39,519 nt of DNA from Firmicutes bacterium ZOR0006 (lineage in GTDB: Bacteria > Bacillota_I > Bacilli_A > Culicoidibacterales > ZOR0006), in NCBI GenBank assembly GCA_000798955.1, contig JTLC01000004.1:1-39519 (forward strand), written 5' to 3'. Of the stretch, positions 18,238-26,181 are shown one piece after another. Made by a program: the position numbers and the translations under genes. The notes below the pieces were generated by a model. The model was not told the DNA's origin. It did no database searches and saw only the letters and a program-made list of their open reading frames with translations. The stretch's first letter is position 1; each line of letters begins with the position of its first letter.

Positions 18238-18924
18238 ATGATTACAGTCAAGAATCTCACATATGAAATTGATCAGCAAGTTGTGTTAAATGACATCAAT
18301 TTTACAATTGCTGAAGGTGATTTTGCTGCGGTAATTGGTCCAAATGGATCGGGAAAATCGACGTTATTAAAATGTTTGCTTGGAATGAATGCAAAGTATC
18401 AAGGAAGCATTGAATATGACGGATTGTCATTAACTGATTTTCTGAAAAAAGAAAAAGTTGGCTACGTAGCCCAACATAGCTTGCGCTATAACAACTCAAT
18501 TCCGGTGAGCGTACAAGAAGTTATTGCGACCGGTTGTGATAATTTACGCGGGAATCAAGAAACGATTACGCTTGCACTAGGTAAAGTTGGCTTAGAGGGC
18601 TTCGAGAAAAAAAGGCTAAGTGAACTTTCAGGTGGACAACAACAACGAGTTTTCATTGCTCGAGCACTCGCCATGCACCCCAAATTATTGATTCTCGATG
18701 AACCAACAGTTGGTATCGACCAGGGGCGAGTAAAGGAATTTTATGAACTGATGATGCGACTGCATCGTGAAGGGATGACAATTATTTTAGTGAGTCATGA
18801 TGTCCACTTGATGAATACCGAAATTACGAAAGTGATTGCAATTAATCAAGGAGTAGCGTTCAATGGGAATTTTGAAGAATACCGTCGCTATCATGCAAAT
18901 TATTGTGAGTGTGGTGAAGTATAA
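18238..18924 (+). CDS. znuC: Metal ABC transporter ATP-binding protein (Zn/Mn type)
   Basis: A 228-residue ATPase driving uptake of zinc or manganese through the adjacent permease. Walker [11 protein letters not shown]-loop in GYVAQH, signature LSGGQQQRV, Walker [13 protein letters not shown] and switch His in LVSHD are all present. It ends in CECGEV, a short Cys-rich tail seen in AdcC/ZnuC proteins. The stop overlaps the permease start (TAATG). The matching solute-binding lipoprotein is absent here. Confidence 0.85.
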   Translation: MITVKNLTYEIDQQVVLNDINFTIAEGDFAAVIGPNGSGKSTLLKCLLGMNAKYQGSIEYDGLSLTDFLKKEKVGYVAQHSLRYNNSIPVSVQEVIATGCDNLRGNQETITLALGKVGLEGFEKKRLSELSGGQQQRVFIARALAMHPKLLILDEPTVGIDQGRVKEFYELMMRLHREGMTIILVSHDVHLMNTEITKVIAINQGVAFNGNFEEYRRYHANYCECGEV

Positions 18925-19778
18925 TGTGGCAAAATCTCTTTCAATATGAATTTTTACAAAATGCTTACCTTTCAGGAATATTAGTTGGATTTATCGCACC
19001 ATTACTTGGTGTTTTCATCGTTTCCAAGCGCCTAGCACTGATCCCAGATGCCTTAAGTCACGTTTCCCTTTCGGGTGTCGCAATTGCCACATTTTTGATT
19101 AGTATTGGTATATTGCCAGCAGCATTTAACCCGATGTTATTAGGAATTGTGTTTAGTGTGATTGGTGCTATTGTCCTTTGGCAACTAACGCGACAATTTC
19201 ATAATGTACAAGAAATTGGCATTGCGATTGTGATGTCATTAAGTTTAGGGATTAGTGTTATCTTCATTGCACTCGCAAAAGGTGTGAATTTAGATTTAAC
19301 AAGTTATCTCTTTGGAAGTATCAATACGATTTCGCGGCAAGATTTATGGATTGTAGCTATTTTGGCACTGAGTACTATCATTTTTGTTCGGTTACAATAT
19401 CGTAAATTATTTGCCATTGTTTTTGATGAAGATTTTATTCGGGTTCGCAATTTACGGATTAATTTAGTCAATGGTACCTTTTTTGTTTTTGTCGGTTTAG
19501 TTGTTGCTGTATCTATGAAAATCGTGGGAGTTTTATTAATTTCAGCTTTGATGACATTGCCAGTAGCGATTGCAATTCGACTAGCTAAAAGCTTTAAACA
19601 AACGATTGTGTATGCAGTTATTAGTGGTGAAATTGGTGTTATTACTGGGCTAATTAGTTCATATTATCTGAATCTTCCTAGTGGTGGAACAATTGTTGTC
19701 ACACTCGTTTTATTATTATTAGGCGTGTTTGTTTGGACAAAAATGAAAAAAATAAAACAAAAACGCTTGACAGATTAA
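18924..19778 (+). CDS. znuB: Metal ABC transporter permease (ZnuB/AdcB family)
   Basis: A 284-residue permease of the ABC-3 family with eight or nine membrane segments. The family stretch LIPDALSHVSLSGVAIA (about 37-53) contains the conserved Asp and His, and KIVGVLLISALMTLPVA near 195-211 is also typical. Its product and the preceding ATPase form the membrane part of a Zn2+ or Mn2+ importer. There is no binding-protein gene before or after; the next element is a T-box leader of a different operon, so the partner must be encoded elsewhere. Confidence 0.85.
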   Translation: MWQNLFQYEFLQNAYLSGILVGFIAPLLGVFIVSKRLALIPDALSHVSLSGVAIATFLISIGILPAAFNPMLLGIVFSVIGAIVLWQLTRQFHNVQEIGIAIVMSLSLGISVIFIALAKGVNLDLTSYLFGSINTISRQDLWIVAILALSTIIFVRLQYRKLFAIVFDEDFIRVRNLRINLVNGTFFVFVGLVVAVSMKIVGVLLISALMTLPVAIAIRLAKSFKQTIVYAVISGEIGVITGLISSYYLNLPSGGTIVVTLVLLLLGVFVWTKMKKIKQKRLTD

Positions 19779-19816
19779 GAAGAGCTTGTTAGAATCAAAA
19801 CATAAAATTAAAAAAA

Positions 19817-20060
19817 TCTTCGATGACGAGGAGAGTAGCATGCCAGTTTGGTGAAGCGACTAGGGGTTGGTGAAAGCCCTAGCGATGACGACATGTGAAC
19901 CGCACCTTTGAGAACAAGTTTTGAACTTTAGTAGGGACTTGCGTTGCCGGCGTTAACGGATAAGAGGGGTAAAGTCAAATGGCTTTGCAACAAGAGTGGT
20001 ACCGCGAATTTGAACATTCGTCTCTTGATTTGTTATGAATCAAGGACGAATGTTTTTTTG
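19817..20060 (+). promoter_or_regulatory. T-box leader 1 (tRNA-sensing), probably Arg
   Basis: The T-box core AGAGTGGTACCGCG is at 19993-20006. The terminator pairs 20014-20030 with 20038-20053 with one bulge, then seven T. In stem I the specifier loop lies between AGAGTA (19832-19837) and GAACCGCA (19897-19904); CGC (19901-19903, Arg) followed by A is the best specifier reading, with CCG (Pro) or ACC (Thr) as alternatives. The UGGU bulge expects a tRNA ending ACCA, which argues against His. Uncharged tRNA would favour the antiterminator and read-through. Confidence 0.85.
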
Positions 20061-20090
20061 TTCTTGAAACTGACAGAAAACAATAGCATA

Positions 20091-20340
20091 GTGATTCGAG
20101 GAAAAAGAGAGTAGTTTCAAAACGGATGTACAGCGAATAAGGGATGGTGTAAGCCTTATGATCAGTTTGAAATGAACCGCACTTTGGAGAACAAACTTTG
20201 AACGAAAGTAGGAGTTTGCGTTGCCGGCGTTAACGGATAGAGTGGTAAAGTTAGCGATAATTTTACAACGAGAGTGGTACCGCGGAGCAAACCTGTCTTC
20301 GTCTCTTGAAGCAATTCAAGTGACGAGACGGGTTTTTTTG
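20091..20340 (+). promoter_or_regulatory. T-box leader 2, in tandem, same specifier
   Basis: A second complete leader: specifier loop AGAGTA/GAACCGCA with CGC at 20178-20180, core AGAGTGGTACCGCG at 20271-20284, terminator pairing 20291-20310 with 20315-20333 and a T-run to 20339. It shares with leader 1 the identical stretch TGCGTTGCCGGCGTTAACGG, so the pair likely arose by duplication, while the stems above the specifier loop have diverged. It ends 31 bases before the transporter start codon. Confidence 0.85.
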
Positions 20341-20371
20341 TAACTTGAAAAAAATTAAGGAGGACAAAATA

Positions 20372-21166
20372 ATGAAAAAAGTAATGACAGTAGCAATGAG
20401 TATGATGATGGCAGTGAGTTTAGTAGCATGTGGAAGTGGGAGTGCTGTGAGTGGTGAAACGGAAATTGAAGCAATTCAAACAAAAGGTGAAATTGTGATG
20501 GCGACATCACCGGATTATCCACCATTTGAATTTCCATTACCAGATGGGACAATCGTCGGATTTGACATTTCAATTGCTGAGGCAATTGCTGCTGAATTAG
20601 GTGTTGATTTACGAATTGAAAGTATTGATTTTGATGGATTATTGCCGGCACTTGCAACAAATAAAGTTGATTTTATTATCGCAGGACTTTCTGCTGACGA
20701 AGAGCGGGAAAAAGCGTTTGGTTTATCGGATAGCTACTATGAATCAGGATTTTCATTCTTAGTGAAAGCTGAAAATAAAGAGACATACAAAACGATTGAA
20801 GATGTTCAAGCGGCGAGCGTTGTCGTTCAAAAGGGAAGTGTGCAGGAGACATATGCAACTGAAAATGGGATTACTCAGTTAACGAGCTTGCCAAAAATGA
20901 ATGATATGGTGCAATATTTAGAGACAAATCGTGCTGAAGTTGTGATTGTTGATTCAATTGTTGCTCAAAGTTATGTTGAAACTGGGAACTATGCCATCGC
21001 TTTCGAAGTGACTGAAGGTTCTGAAGGTGGAAATGTTGTTGCGGTTGATAAAGATCATGAAGCTTTATTAGCAAAAATCAATGAGGTTATTGCTCAACTT
21101 GAAGCAGAAGGGCAATTAGAAGCATTTATGGCTGAAGCTTTAGACTTACAAGCACAACAACAATAG
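20372..21166 (+). CDS. Polar amino-acid ABC transporter substrate-binding lipoprotein, probably arginine
   Basis: A 264-residue lipoprotein with signal peptide and lipobox LVAC (Cys20), so anchored outside the membrane. It belongs to solute-binding family 3: PDYPPFEF, GFDISIAEAIAAELGV, FDGLLPALATNKVDFIIAGLS and a C-terminal INEVIAQLEAEGQLEAFM. Family 3 proteins bind Arg, Lys, His, Gln or similar. The T-box specifier favours Arg. ATG 20372 has AAGGAGGA upstream; a TTG nine codons earlier is unlikely as it precedes that site. It is the first gene of a binding protein-permease-ATPase operon. Confidence 0.87.
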   Translation: MKKVMTVAMSMMMAVSLVACGSGSAVSGETEIEAIQTKGEIVMATSPDYPPFEFPLPDGTIVGFDISIAEAIAAELGVDLRIESIDFDGLLPALATNKVDFIIAGLSADEEREKAFGLSDSYYESGFSFLVKAENKETYKTIEDVQAASVVVQKGSVQETYATENGITQLTSLPKMNDMVQYLETNRAEVVIVDSIVAQSYVETGNYAIAFEVTEGSEGGNVVAVDKDHEALLAKINEVIAQLEAEGQLEAFMAEALDLQAQQQ

Positions 21167-21196
21167 CATCAGGAATTATGGAAGAGGAGAAAATAA

Positions 21197-21880
21197 ATGA
21201 GTTTTGAGTTTATCACAGAGTATTGGCCACTCTATTTACAAGGGGCTGGCGTAACGTTATTACTAGCATTTTTTACAGTCTTATTAGGCTTTGCGTTTGG
21301 GATTTTAATAGCGTTTGCGAAGCTTTCGAAGCGGAAAATTTTATCGCTTTTAGCGACAACGTATATTGAAATTATTCGGGGAACACCACTATTAGTGCAA
21401 ATGCTAATTATTTTCTATATGTTACCAGCATTTGGTGTCCAAATTCCAAACTTGTTTGGGATCGCCAAATTTGGTGACTATAGTCTCGTTGTTTTAGCAT
21501 TAGTTATCAATTCGTCAGCATATATTGCCGAAATTATCCGTGGTGGAATTCAAGCCGTTGATAAAGGCCAAACCGAAGCGGCCTTAGCTTTAGGGATGCC
21601 AAAATCACTGATGATGCGCAAAATTATTTTACCGCAAGCGATCAAAAATATTTTACCGGCGCTTGGAAATGAATTTATTGTCATTATTAAAGAATCAGCA
21701 ATCGTTTCAGTCGTGGGAATTATGGATTTAATGTTTGCAGCACAACAAGTACGTTCAGCAACATATTTAGCCTTTGAACCATTAATCATGGCAGCGGTGA
21801 TGTACTTTATTATGACTTTCAGTTTATCGAAAGTGATGCAATATGTTGAAGGGAGATTGGCGAAAGATGCTACACATTAA
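21197..21880 (+). CDS. Polar amino-acid ABC transporter permease
   Basis: A 227-residue inner-membrane permease of the HisM/GlnP type with about five membrane segments. The conserved motif ETLAL-like stretch [34 protein letters not shown] contacts the ATPase (only its ends, EAALALGM and ALGNEF, are needed to recognise it). It has [14 protein letters not shown] near 54-67. AGAGGAG precedes the start. As the only permease of the operon it should work as a homodimer. Confidence 0.87.
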   Translation: MSFEFITEYWPLYLQGAGVTLLLAFFTVLLGFAFGILIAFAKLSKRKILSLLATTYIEIIRGTPLLVQMLIIFYMLPAFGVQIPNLFGIAKFGDYSLVVLALVINSSAYIAEIIRGGIQAVDKGQTEAALALGMPKSLMMRKIILPQAIKNILPALGNEFIVIIKESAIVSVVGIMDLMFAAQQVRSATYLAFEPLIMAAVMYFIMTFSLSKVMQYVEGRLAKDATH

Positions 21881-22589
21881 AGACTTGAATAAATCATTTG
21901 GAAAAAATCATGTATTAAAAAACCTCAACTTTAGCGTGGCACCAGGAGAAGTTGTTGCTATTATTGGCCCTTCAGGAAGTGGAAAATCAACAGCATTGCG
22001 TTGTTTGAACGGATTGGAAATTCATGAAAGTGGAACAATTACTTTAGATGGGGAAGTGTTGACGCATGATGAAAAATCATTACAAACCGCACGGATGAAG
22101 ATGGGAATGGTTTTTCAAAACTTTCACCTCTTTCCACATTTAACAGTGCTCGAGAATATTATGTTTTCTCCGATAAACGTCAAAAAAATAGCGAAAGCCC
22201 AAGCCGAACAACAAGCAAAAGAATTATTACACCGGGTTGGATTAGCTGATAAAGCCCAAGCCTATCCAAGTCAGTTATCAGGAGGTCAAAAGCAACGGGT
22301 TGCCATTGCAAGAGCATTAGCAATGGAGCCAGAGGCGTTATTATTTGATGAACCTACAAGTGCTTTAGATCCAGAAATGGTCAACGAAGTCTTGCAAGTT
22401 ATGCAAGAATTAGCGGAGCAAGGCATGACAATGATTGTTGTGACGCATGAGATGGGATTTGCGAAAGAAGTCGCTGATCGAATTATTTTCATGGCTGATG
22501 GTGAAATTGTGGAAATGGGCACAGCTCAACAAATTATTGAAGCACCTCAAACAGATCGGGCCAAAGCCTTTTTAGCAAATGTTTTATAA
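21867..22589 (+). CDS. Polar amino-acid ABC transporter ATP-binding protein
   Basis: A 240-residue ATPase of the GlnQ/ArtP type that powers the amino-acid importer. Walker [11 protein letters not shown]-loop [10 protein letters not shown], signature LSGGQKQRV, Walker [15 protein letters not shown] and switch VVTHEMGFA are intact. The ATG at 21867 is 14 bases inside the permease gene, so the two are translationally coupled; an upstream ATG at 21843 lacks support. Confidence 0.88.
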   Translation: MLHIKDLNKSFGKNHVLKNLNFSVAPGEVVAIIGPSGSGKSTALRCLNGLEIHESGTITLDGEVLTHDEKSLQTARMKMGMVFQNFHLFPHLTVLENIMFSPINVKKIAKAQAEQQAKELLHRVGLADKAQAYPSQLSGGQKQRVAIARALAMEPEALLFDEPTSALDPEMVNEVLQVMQELAEQGMTMIVVTHEMGFAKEVADRIIFMADGEIVEMGTAQQIIEAPQTDRAKAFLANVL

Positions 22590-22624
22590 TAAGAAGTAGC
22601 TATGACCAAAAAGTTGTAGCAGAC

Positions 22625-22671
22625 AACCACCTTTTCAATGTAGTATACTGCAGATGAGAGGTGGTTTTTTT
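22625..22671 (+). terminator. Terminator hairpin that also covers the next ribosome binding site
   Basis: AACCACCT (22625-22632) pairs with AGGTGGTT (22659-22666), extended by two weaker pairs, then a T-run to 22671. The right arm is the Shine-Dalgarno sequence of the gene starting at 22672. A possible -10 TATACT (22644-22649) lies in the loop, so a transcript from there would keep the site free. Confidence 0.6.
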
Positions 22672-23487
22672 ATGATGCAACGAATTGAATTAACTGATGA
22701 GATGAGTATTGCACGCATGATTATTGATTTAACGAGTTTTTTTGGAGAACAGCCAACAACACAACTATTGACAACCTATTTTGAAATGAGTATTGAAGCA
22801 GGATGGGATACTTTTTTAATTCCAACTTCTGAACAAGTTTTGGCAATTATTGAAGATGTGTTGTTACAACGGCCATATTTAAAAAAACAACTGCATTTTA
22901 TCTGCGTCATCACACCGCAACAAGAGGAGAGTTGTTTTGTGAATACAACAGCTACCGCAATTATAACGGAAAGTAAACGCATCTATGAACAACTAGAGCA
23001 ACCAAAAATTGCGCTAGGAATCATTGATGTCAATGATACTTTATTTGATCCAGTAGCAGTGATTACGAGTTGTCAAACGCTAGTTGAAAAGCAAATTATT
23101 GCGAGCTTTGCTGTCAAAAATAGTAGTTGTGAACAAGCAGCCATGTTGAGTCATTACAGCGAAGGGGGAATGACGGCTTGGTATCAAAAGTGGCGCAGTG
23201 ATTTTTTTAGCAATGAACGGCAAGTAACAGCCTTATTTGCGAATCAATTATTACCGCTTTTGCAGCTTGAGGAACAATTCTCCATCGTACAGCAGCGTGA
23301 AAAGCTGGCAGAATTAGCGGCAACCTACCATGTGAGTACAGCAGCGATTGAACTTTCATGGCTCTTACAACACCCAGTCAATGTTTTACCAATTGTGTCA
23401 GCAATGAGTGCTAAAAAATGGCGACAAGCTTATCAAGAACAACTCGATTTTCAATTGACACGCGAACAATGGTATCAACTTTGTTAG
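22672..23487 (+). CDS. Aldo/keto reductase-like protein, active site apparently lost
   Basis: A 271-residue protein whose C-terminus follows the AKR YdhF group (LAELAATYHVSTAAIELSWLLQHP then LPIVSAMSAKKWRQAYQ and LTREQWYQL) and whose N-terminus begins RIELTD. At the place where AKRs have FDTADIYG with the catalytic Asp and Tyr, this protein has WDTFLIPTS, and no clear TK..H partner motifs are seen, so the catalytic tetrad seems absent. The nicotinamide-binding SN and GVSN motifs are also degraded (FAVKNSS). It could be a pseudoenzyme or a sensor. The start ATG 22672 has AGAGGTGG seven bases upstream. It stands between two terminators. Confidence 0.6.
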   Translation: MMQRIELTDEMSIARMIIDLTSFFGEQPTTQLLTTYFEMSIEAGWDTFLIPTSEQVLAIIEDVLLQRPYLKKQLHFICVITPQQEESCFVNTTATAIITESKRIYEQLEQPKIALGIIDVNDTLFDPVAVITSCQTLVEKQIIASFAVKNSSCEQAAMLSHYSEGGMTAWYQKWRSDFFSNERQVTALFANQLLPLLQLEEQFSIVQQREKLAELAATYHVSTAAIELSWLLQHPVNVLPIVSAMSAKKWRQAYQEQLDFQLTREQWYQLC

Positions 23488-23518
23488 CCAATACCTTCCA
23501 GGGTATTGGTTTTTATTT
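23488..23518 (+). terminator. Rho-independent terminator
   Basis: CCAATACC (23488-23495) pairs with GGTATTGG (23502-23509), followed by a T-rich tail. It ends the AKR-like gene. Confidence 0.8.
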
Positions 23519-23610
23519 TATGAAAAACACCCTTTTTTTCACATAATGAAAGTATATTCATGGTATTTTTGTATAAAATCATCTCTTTTTGCGTAAAAAC
23601 GAACAAAAAA

Positions 23611-23632
23611 ACAAAAAGTGATTGCTTTTTGT
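23611..23632. promoter_or_regulatory. Inverted repeat before the TetR/atp operon, candidate operator
   Basis: Perfect 8-bp arms ACAAAAAG (23611-23618) and CTTTTTGT (23625-23632) around a 6-base spacer. Its size and place, directly upstream of the first ribosome binding site, suit an operator of the TetR protein encoded next. No convincing -35/-10 pair is visible around it. Confidence 0.4.
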
Positions 23633-23648
23633 GAGGGGGAGGAGTAGA

Positions 23649-23687
23649 ATGAAAACGAACGAACGTAAGGGAGGTGAAGCCAAATGA
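23649..23687 (+). CDS. Candidate 12-residue leader peptide
   Basis: The frame MKTNERKGGEAK starts at an ATG with a very strong site, GGGGGAGGAG (23635-23644), and its stop overlaps the TetR start in the form ATGA (23684-23687). It carries the TetR ribosome binding site inside its own coding part. This layout is typical of translational coupling, but a 12-codon frame may also occur by chance. Confidence 0.35.
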   Translation: MKTNERKGGEAK

Positions 23688-24268
23688 CATCAGAGCGCAT
23701 TATTGATGTGTCAATGGAGTACTTTTCAGAACTAGGATACGCCGGAACAACCTTTACTTTAATTGCAAAGGCTGTTGGAATCAAAAAGCAATCAATCTAT
23801 GCACACTTTACGAGTAAAGAGCACTTGTATTTTACATGCTTTGAACGGGCACTTGAAATTGAAAAAAATCGAGCGCAAAAGTATCAAAGGCAACTAGCAC
23901 AACGGATTGATTTGTTACATGTGAAAGCAATTTTACGTGAATACATTCTCGAAAATCAATACCGGAATACCGTTTTATTTCTTTATAAAGCCGGGCTAGT
24001 CGCTCCGCATGAATATCAATTGCAAAGTCAAACATATATTGCGAAATATCGTGAAAGTATGTTGGCAATTTTTCGTCCATGGCTTTTATTGATGAAAGCG
24101 GAGAATGCCGCACAAAAACAAAATGCCATAGATATTATTGAAGTGCTTTTTTGTTTATATGATGGTTGTATGATTGAATTAGTTCTGAATGGGAAACAAG
24201 CATTTCAAAAACGTTTTGATAGTGTTTGGTCATTGTTCTGGGAGAGTATCGTTCAGAAAATAGAATGA
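23684..24268 (+). CDS. TetR-family transcriptional regulator
   Basis: A 194-residue regulator with an N-terminal helix-turn-helix (about 4-48): SMEYFSELGYAGTTFTLIAKAVGI, then KKQSIYAHFTSKEHLY. The C-terminal helical ligand domain has no recognisable relative; the inducer is unknown. It is read with the ATP synthase genes: atpI begins 11 bases after its stop and has its own site GAAGGTGGG. TetR proteins usually control their own operon, so it may control ATP synthase expression, which I infer from position only. Ribosome binding site AAGGGAGGTG. Confidence 0.82.
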   Translation: MTSERIIDVSMEYFSELGYAGTTFTLIAKAVGIKKQSIYAHFTSKEHLYFTCFERALEIEKNRAQKYQRQLAQRIDLLHVKAILREYILENQYRNTVLFLYKAGLVAPHEYQLQSQTYIAKYRESMLAIFRPWLLLMKAENAAQKQNAIDIIEVLFCLYDGCMIELVLNGKQAFQKRFDSVWSLFWESIVQKIE

Positions 24269-24278
24269 AGGTGGGAAG

Positions 24279-24668
24279 ATGAATCGCGAATTACAAGTGA
24301 GTTTTCAAAAAACAATGCTGTATAGCTTCTGGCTCTGTCTTGTGCTGAGTGTTCTTGGAACACTATGGCAGCCAGAAAATTGGCTTTCAATTTGGCTCGG
24401 GAGTGCTGTTGGCACAACTGCGAGTGGCATTGCGACATATTTGTTATATCATTCGGCAACGAAGTTATTACATAGTGAGCAAGAGCAAGCAGTTCAAGAT
24501 CAGATGGGCTCGTATGCGATACGGTTTTGTGTGTATATTATCGCTATGCTGATAAGTATTGCTTTTCAGCAACTAGTTGAACCGTTGTTTGTAATTATCG
24601 GTTTTCTGCTTCCCAAGATCGCAATGGTGATTGAGGCATATACCTTTAATCGACAAGGTAGGAGGTGA
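24279..24668 (+). CDS. atpI: ATP synthase subunit I (AtpI-like)
   Basis: A 129-residue protein with four membrane segments, poorly conserved in sequence as AtpI proteins are. Position directly before the a subunit, length and hydrophobicity support the call. AtpI helps c-ring assembly and perhaps Mg2+ handling. Its final residues NRQGRR overlap the ribosome binding site region of atpB. Confidence 0.65.
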   Translation: MNRELQVSFQKTMLYSFWLCLVLSVLGTLWQPENWLSIWLGSAVGTTASGIATYLLYHSATKLLHSEQEQAVQDQMGSYAIRFCVYIIAMLISIAFQQLVEPLFVIIGFLLPKIAMVIEAYTFNRQGRR

Positions 24669-24673
24669 AGGGA

Positions 24674-25351
24674 ATGGAAGAACATTTACGGGGATTGACA
24701 ATTGGTGATTTCCACATGTATGAAGGTGGTGTTTGGTCAGTCATTTTGATGATTGTGTTAGCAATCGCGTTTGTCGTTATTGGCCAAATGTTTAAAAAGG
24801 CTGATCCTAAAAAACCAAAAGGACTGTTACTTTTTTTCGAAATATTAATGGATTTATTTAAAGGTGTTTGTGATGACTTCTTAGGAGAAGATGCACCACC
24901 TTATGTTCCGATTGTTGCCTTTTTTGGAATTTTCATCGGAATTGCGAACATGATGCCACTATTGTTTGGGATTAAACCACCAACGACGGATATAAATGTT
25001 ACAGGAGCCTTAGCAATTATGGCGTTCTTCATCATTTATGGTTCTGGGGTTATTCGCAATGGTGTCGGTCAAACGATTAAACATGCTTTTTTCGAACCAC
25101 TACCAGCACTTTTCCCAATTATGGTTATCAGTGAAACATCAAAAATGGTGTCGTTAGCAATGCGTTTATTTGGAGCAATTACAGCAGGATATGTAATTAT
25201 CGATGTTATTTATTTCTTAGCTGGTATTTGGATTGCACCAGTAGCGGCGCTACCACTTCAATTTTTCTTTGATATTTTTGATGCTTTAATTCAAACAGTA
25301 GTCTTTATGTTCTTATTACTCACATTTACAAAAATGAAAATCGCTCACTAA
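24674..25351 (+). CDS. atpB: ATP synthase Fo subunit a
   Basis: A 225-residue membrane subunit that forms the proton half-channels against the c-ring. The essential Arg lies in SLAMRLFGAITAG near residue 165; the usual Asn after RLFG is Ala here. C-terminal segments end in LIQTVVFMFLLLTFTKMK, matching the family. ATG 24674 has AGGAGGTGAAGGG upstream; a GTG three codons before is inside that site. Confidence 0.9.
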   Translation: MEEHLRGLTIGDFHMYEGGVWSVILMIVLAIAFVVIGQMFKKADPKKPKGLLLFFEILMDLFKGVCDDFLGEDAPPYVPIVAFFGIFIGIANMMPLLFGIKPPTTDINVTGALAIMAFFIIYGSGVIRNGVGQTIKHAFFEPLPALFPIMVISETSKMVSLAMRLFGAITAGYVIIDVIYFLAGIWIAPVAALPLQFFFDIFDALIQTVVFMFLLLTFTKMKIAH

Positions 25352-25387
25352 TCGAAAGTGGGCACGGATGCATAGGAGGAATTAATT

Positions 25388-25639
25388 ATGGAAAATACAA
25401 ATATTATTTATGCAGCAATGGCAATTGGAGCTGCTTTAGCAGTATTACCAGGTCTTGGAGTTGGAATCGGATTAGGATCAGCAACGCGTGGAGCAGTTGA
25501 GGGGATTGCTCGTCAGCCAGAAGCAAGTTCAGATATCACTCGTACATTCATCTTAGGAGCCGCTTTAACAGAGGTTCCAGGTTTATTCGGTGTCGTTATC
25601 GCCCTTGTTCTTTTATTCGTTAACCCATTTGGATTATAA
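25388..25639 (+). CDS. atpE: ATP synthase Fo subunit c
   Basis: An 83-residue hairpin of two membrane helices. The loop ARQPEASSD binds the gamma/epsilon foot, and the ion-carrying carboxylate is the Glu in GAALTEVPGLFG of helix 2. The glutamine and Ser-Thr pair of Na+-type rings are missing (GVGIGLG and EVPG instead), so I read it as proton-type. The ATG follows AGGAGG. Confidence 0.92.
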   Translation: MENTNIIYAAMAIGAALAVLPGLGVGIGLGSATRGAVEGIARQPEASSDITRTFILGAALTEVPGLFGVVIALVLLFVNPFGL

Positions 25640-25677
25640 GAAACCAGTGACAATGAATACTAGAGGAGGTGGGCTAT

Positions 25678-26181
25678 ATGCATATTTCGATTGACATTTT
25701 ACCAACGCTCGAGATTATGATCGGACATGCGGTTTCTTTAACAATCTTATTGCTCATTTTCTATTTCTTTTTATGGAAACATTTTGCCGCTTATTTAAAT
25801 AAACGGAAAACGATGGTAACAGGTGAGTTTGATAAGGCTCAAGCTGAACAGCAACAAGCTGTGAAAAACGTCGCACGAACAAAAGAAGAATACGAATCAG
25901 CACGAAAACAAGCACGGCAAATTTTGCAAGGTGCTCAATCTGATGCCAAACGGCAACATGAAATGATTGTTGAACATGCCCGTCACGAAGCAAATGCAGA
26001 AATTGCTCGTGGAAAAAATGTCTCAGATCAACTCTATCAACAAGCAATGGAACAATTCAATAAAGATGCAGTAGAGTTAGCAATGAATGCGACAAAAAAT
26101 TTATTAGTTGAACATGCTCAAACAAATCCGCATGATTTAATTAATCAATCATTACAAAAAGTAGGTGAGCTGAATGATTAG
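25678..26181 (+). CDS. atpF: ATP synthase Fo subunit b
   Basis: A 167-residue stator subunit: one N-terminal membrane helix (about 16-36, [21 protein letters not shown]) and a long charged helix for dimerisation. ATG 25678 has AGGAGGT seven bases upstream; a GTG three codons earlier is within that site. Its end overlaps the delta-alpha gene by 8 bases. It is a plain b, not fused to delta as in mycobacteria. Confidence 0.9.
   Translation: MHISIDILPTLEIMIGHAVSLTILLLIFYFFLWKHFAAYLNKRKTMVTGEFDKAQAEQQQAVKNVARTKEEYESARKQARQILQGAQSDAKRQHEMIVEHARHEANAEIARGKNVSDQLYQQAMEQFNKDAVELAMNATKNLLVEHAQTNPHDLINQSLQKVGELND

Noticed and set aside
23585-23598. TTTTTGCGTAAAAA as TetR operator
   Set aside because: The arms are simple T and A runs, expected in this AT-rich spacer; the repeat at 23611-23632 is a better candidate.
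25388-25639. Sodium-type ATP synthase c-ring
   Set aside because: The Gln in helix 1 and the Ser/Thr after the key Glu that bind Na+ are missing.
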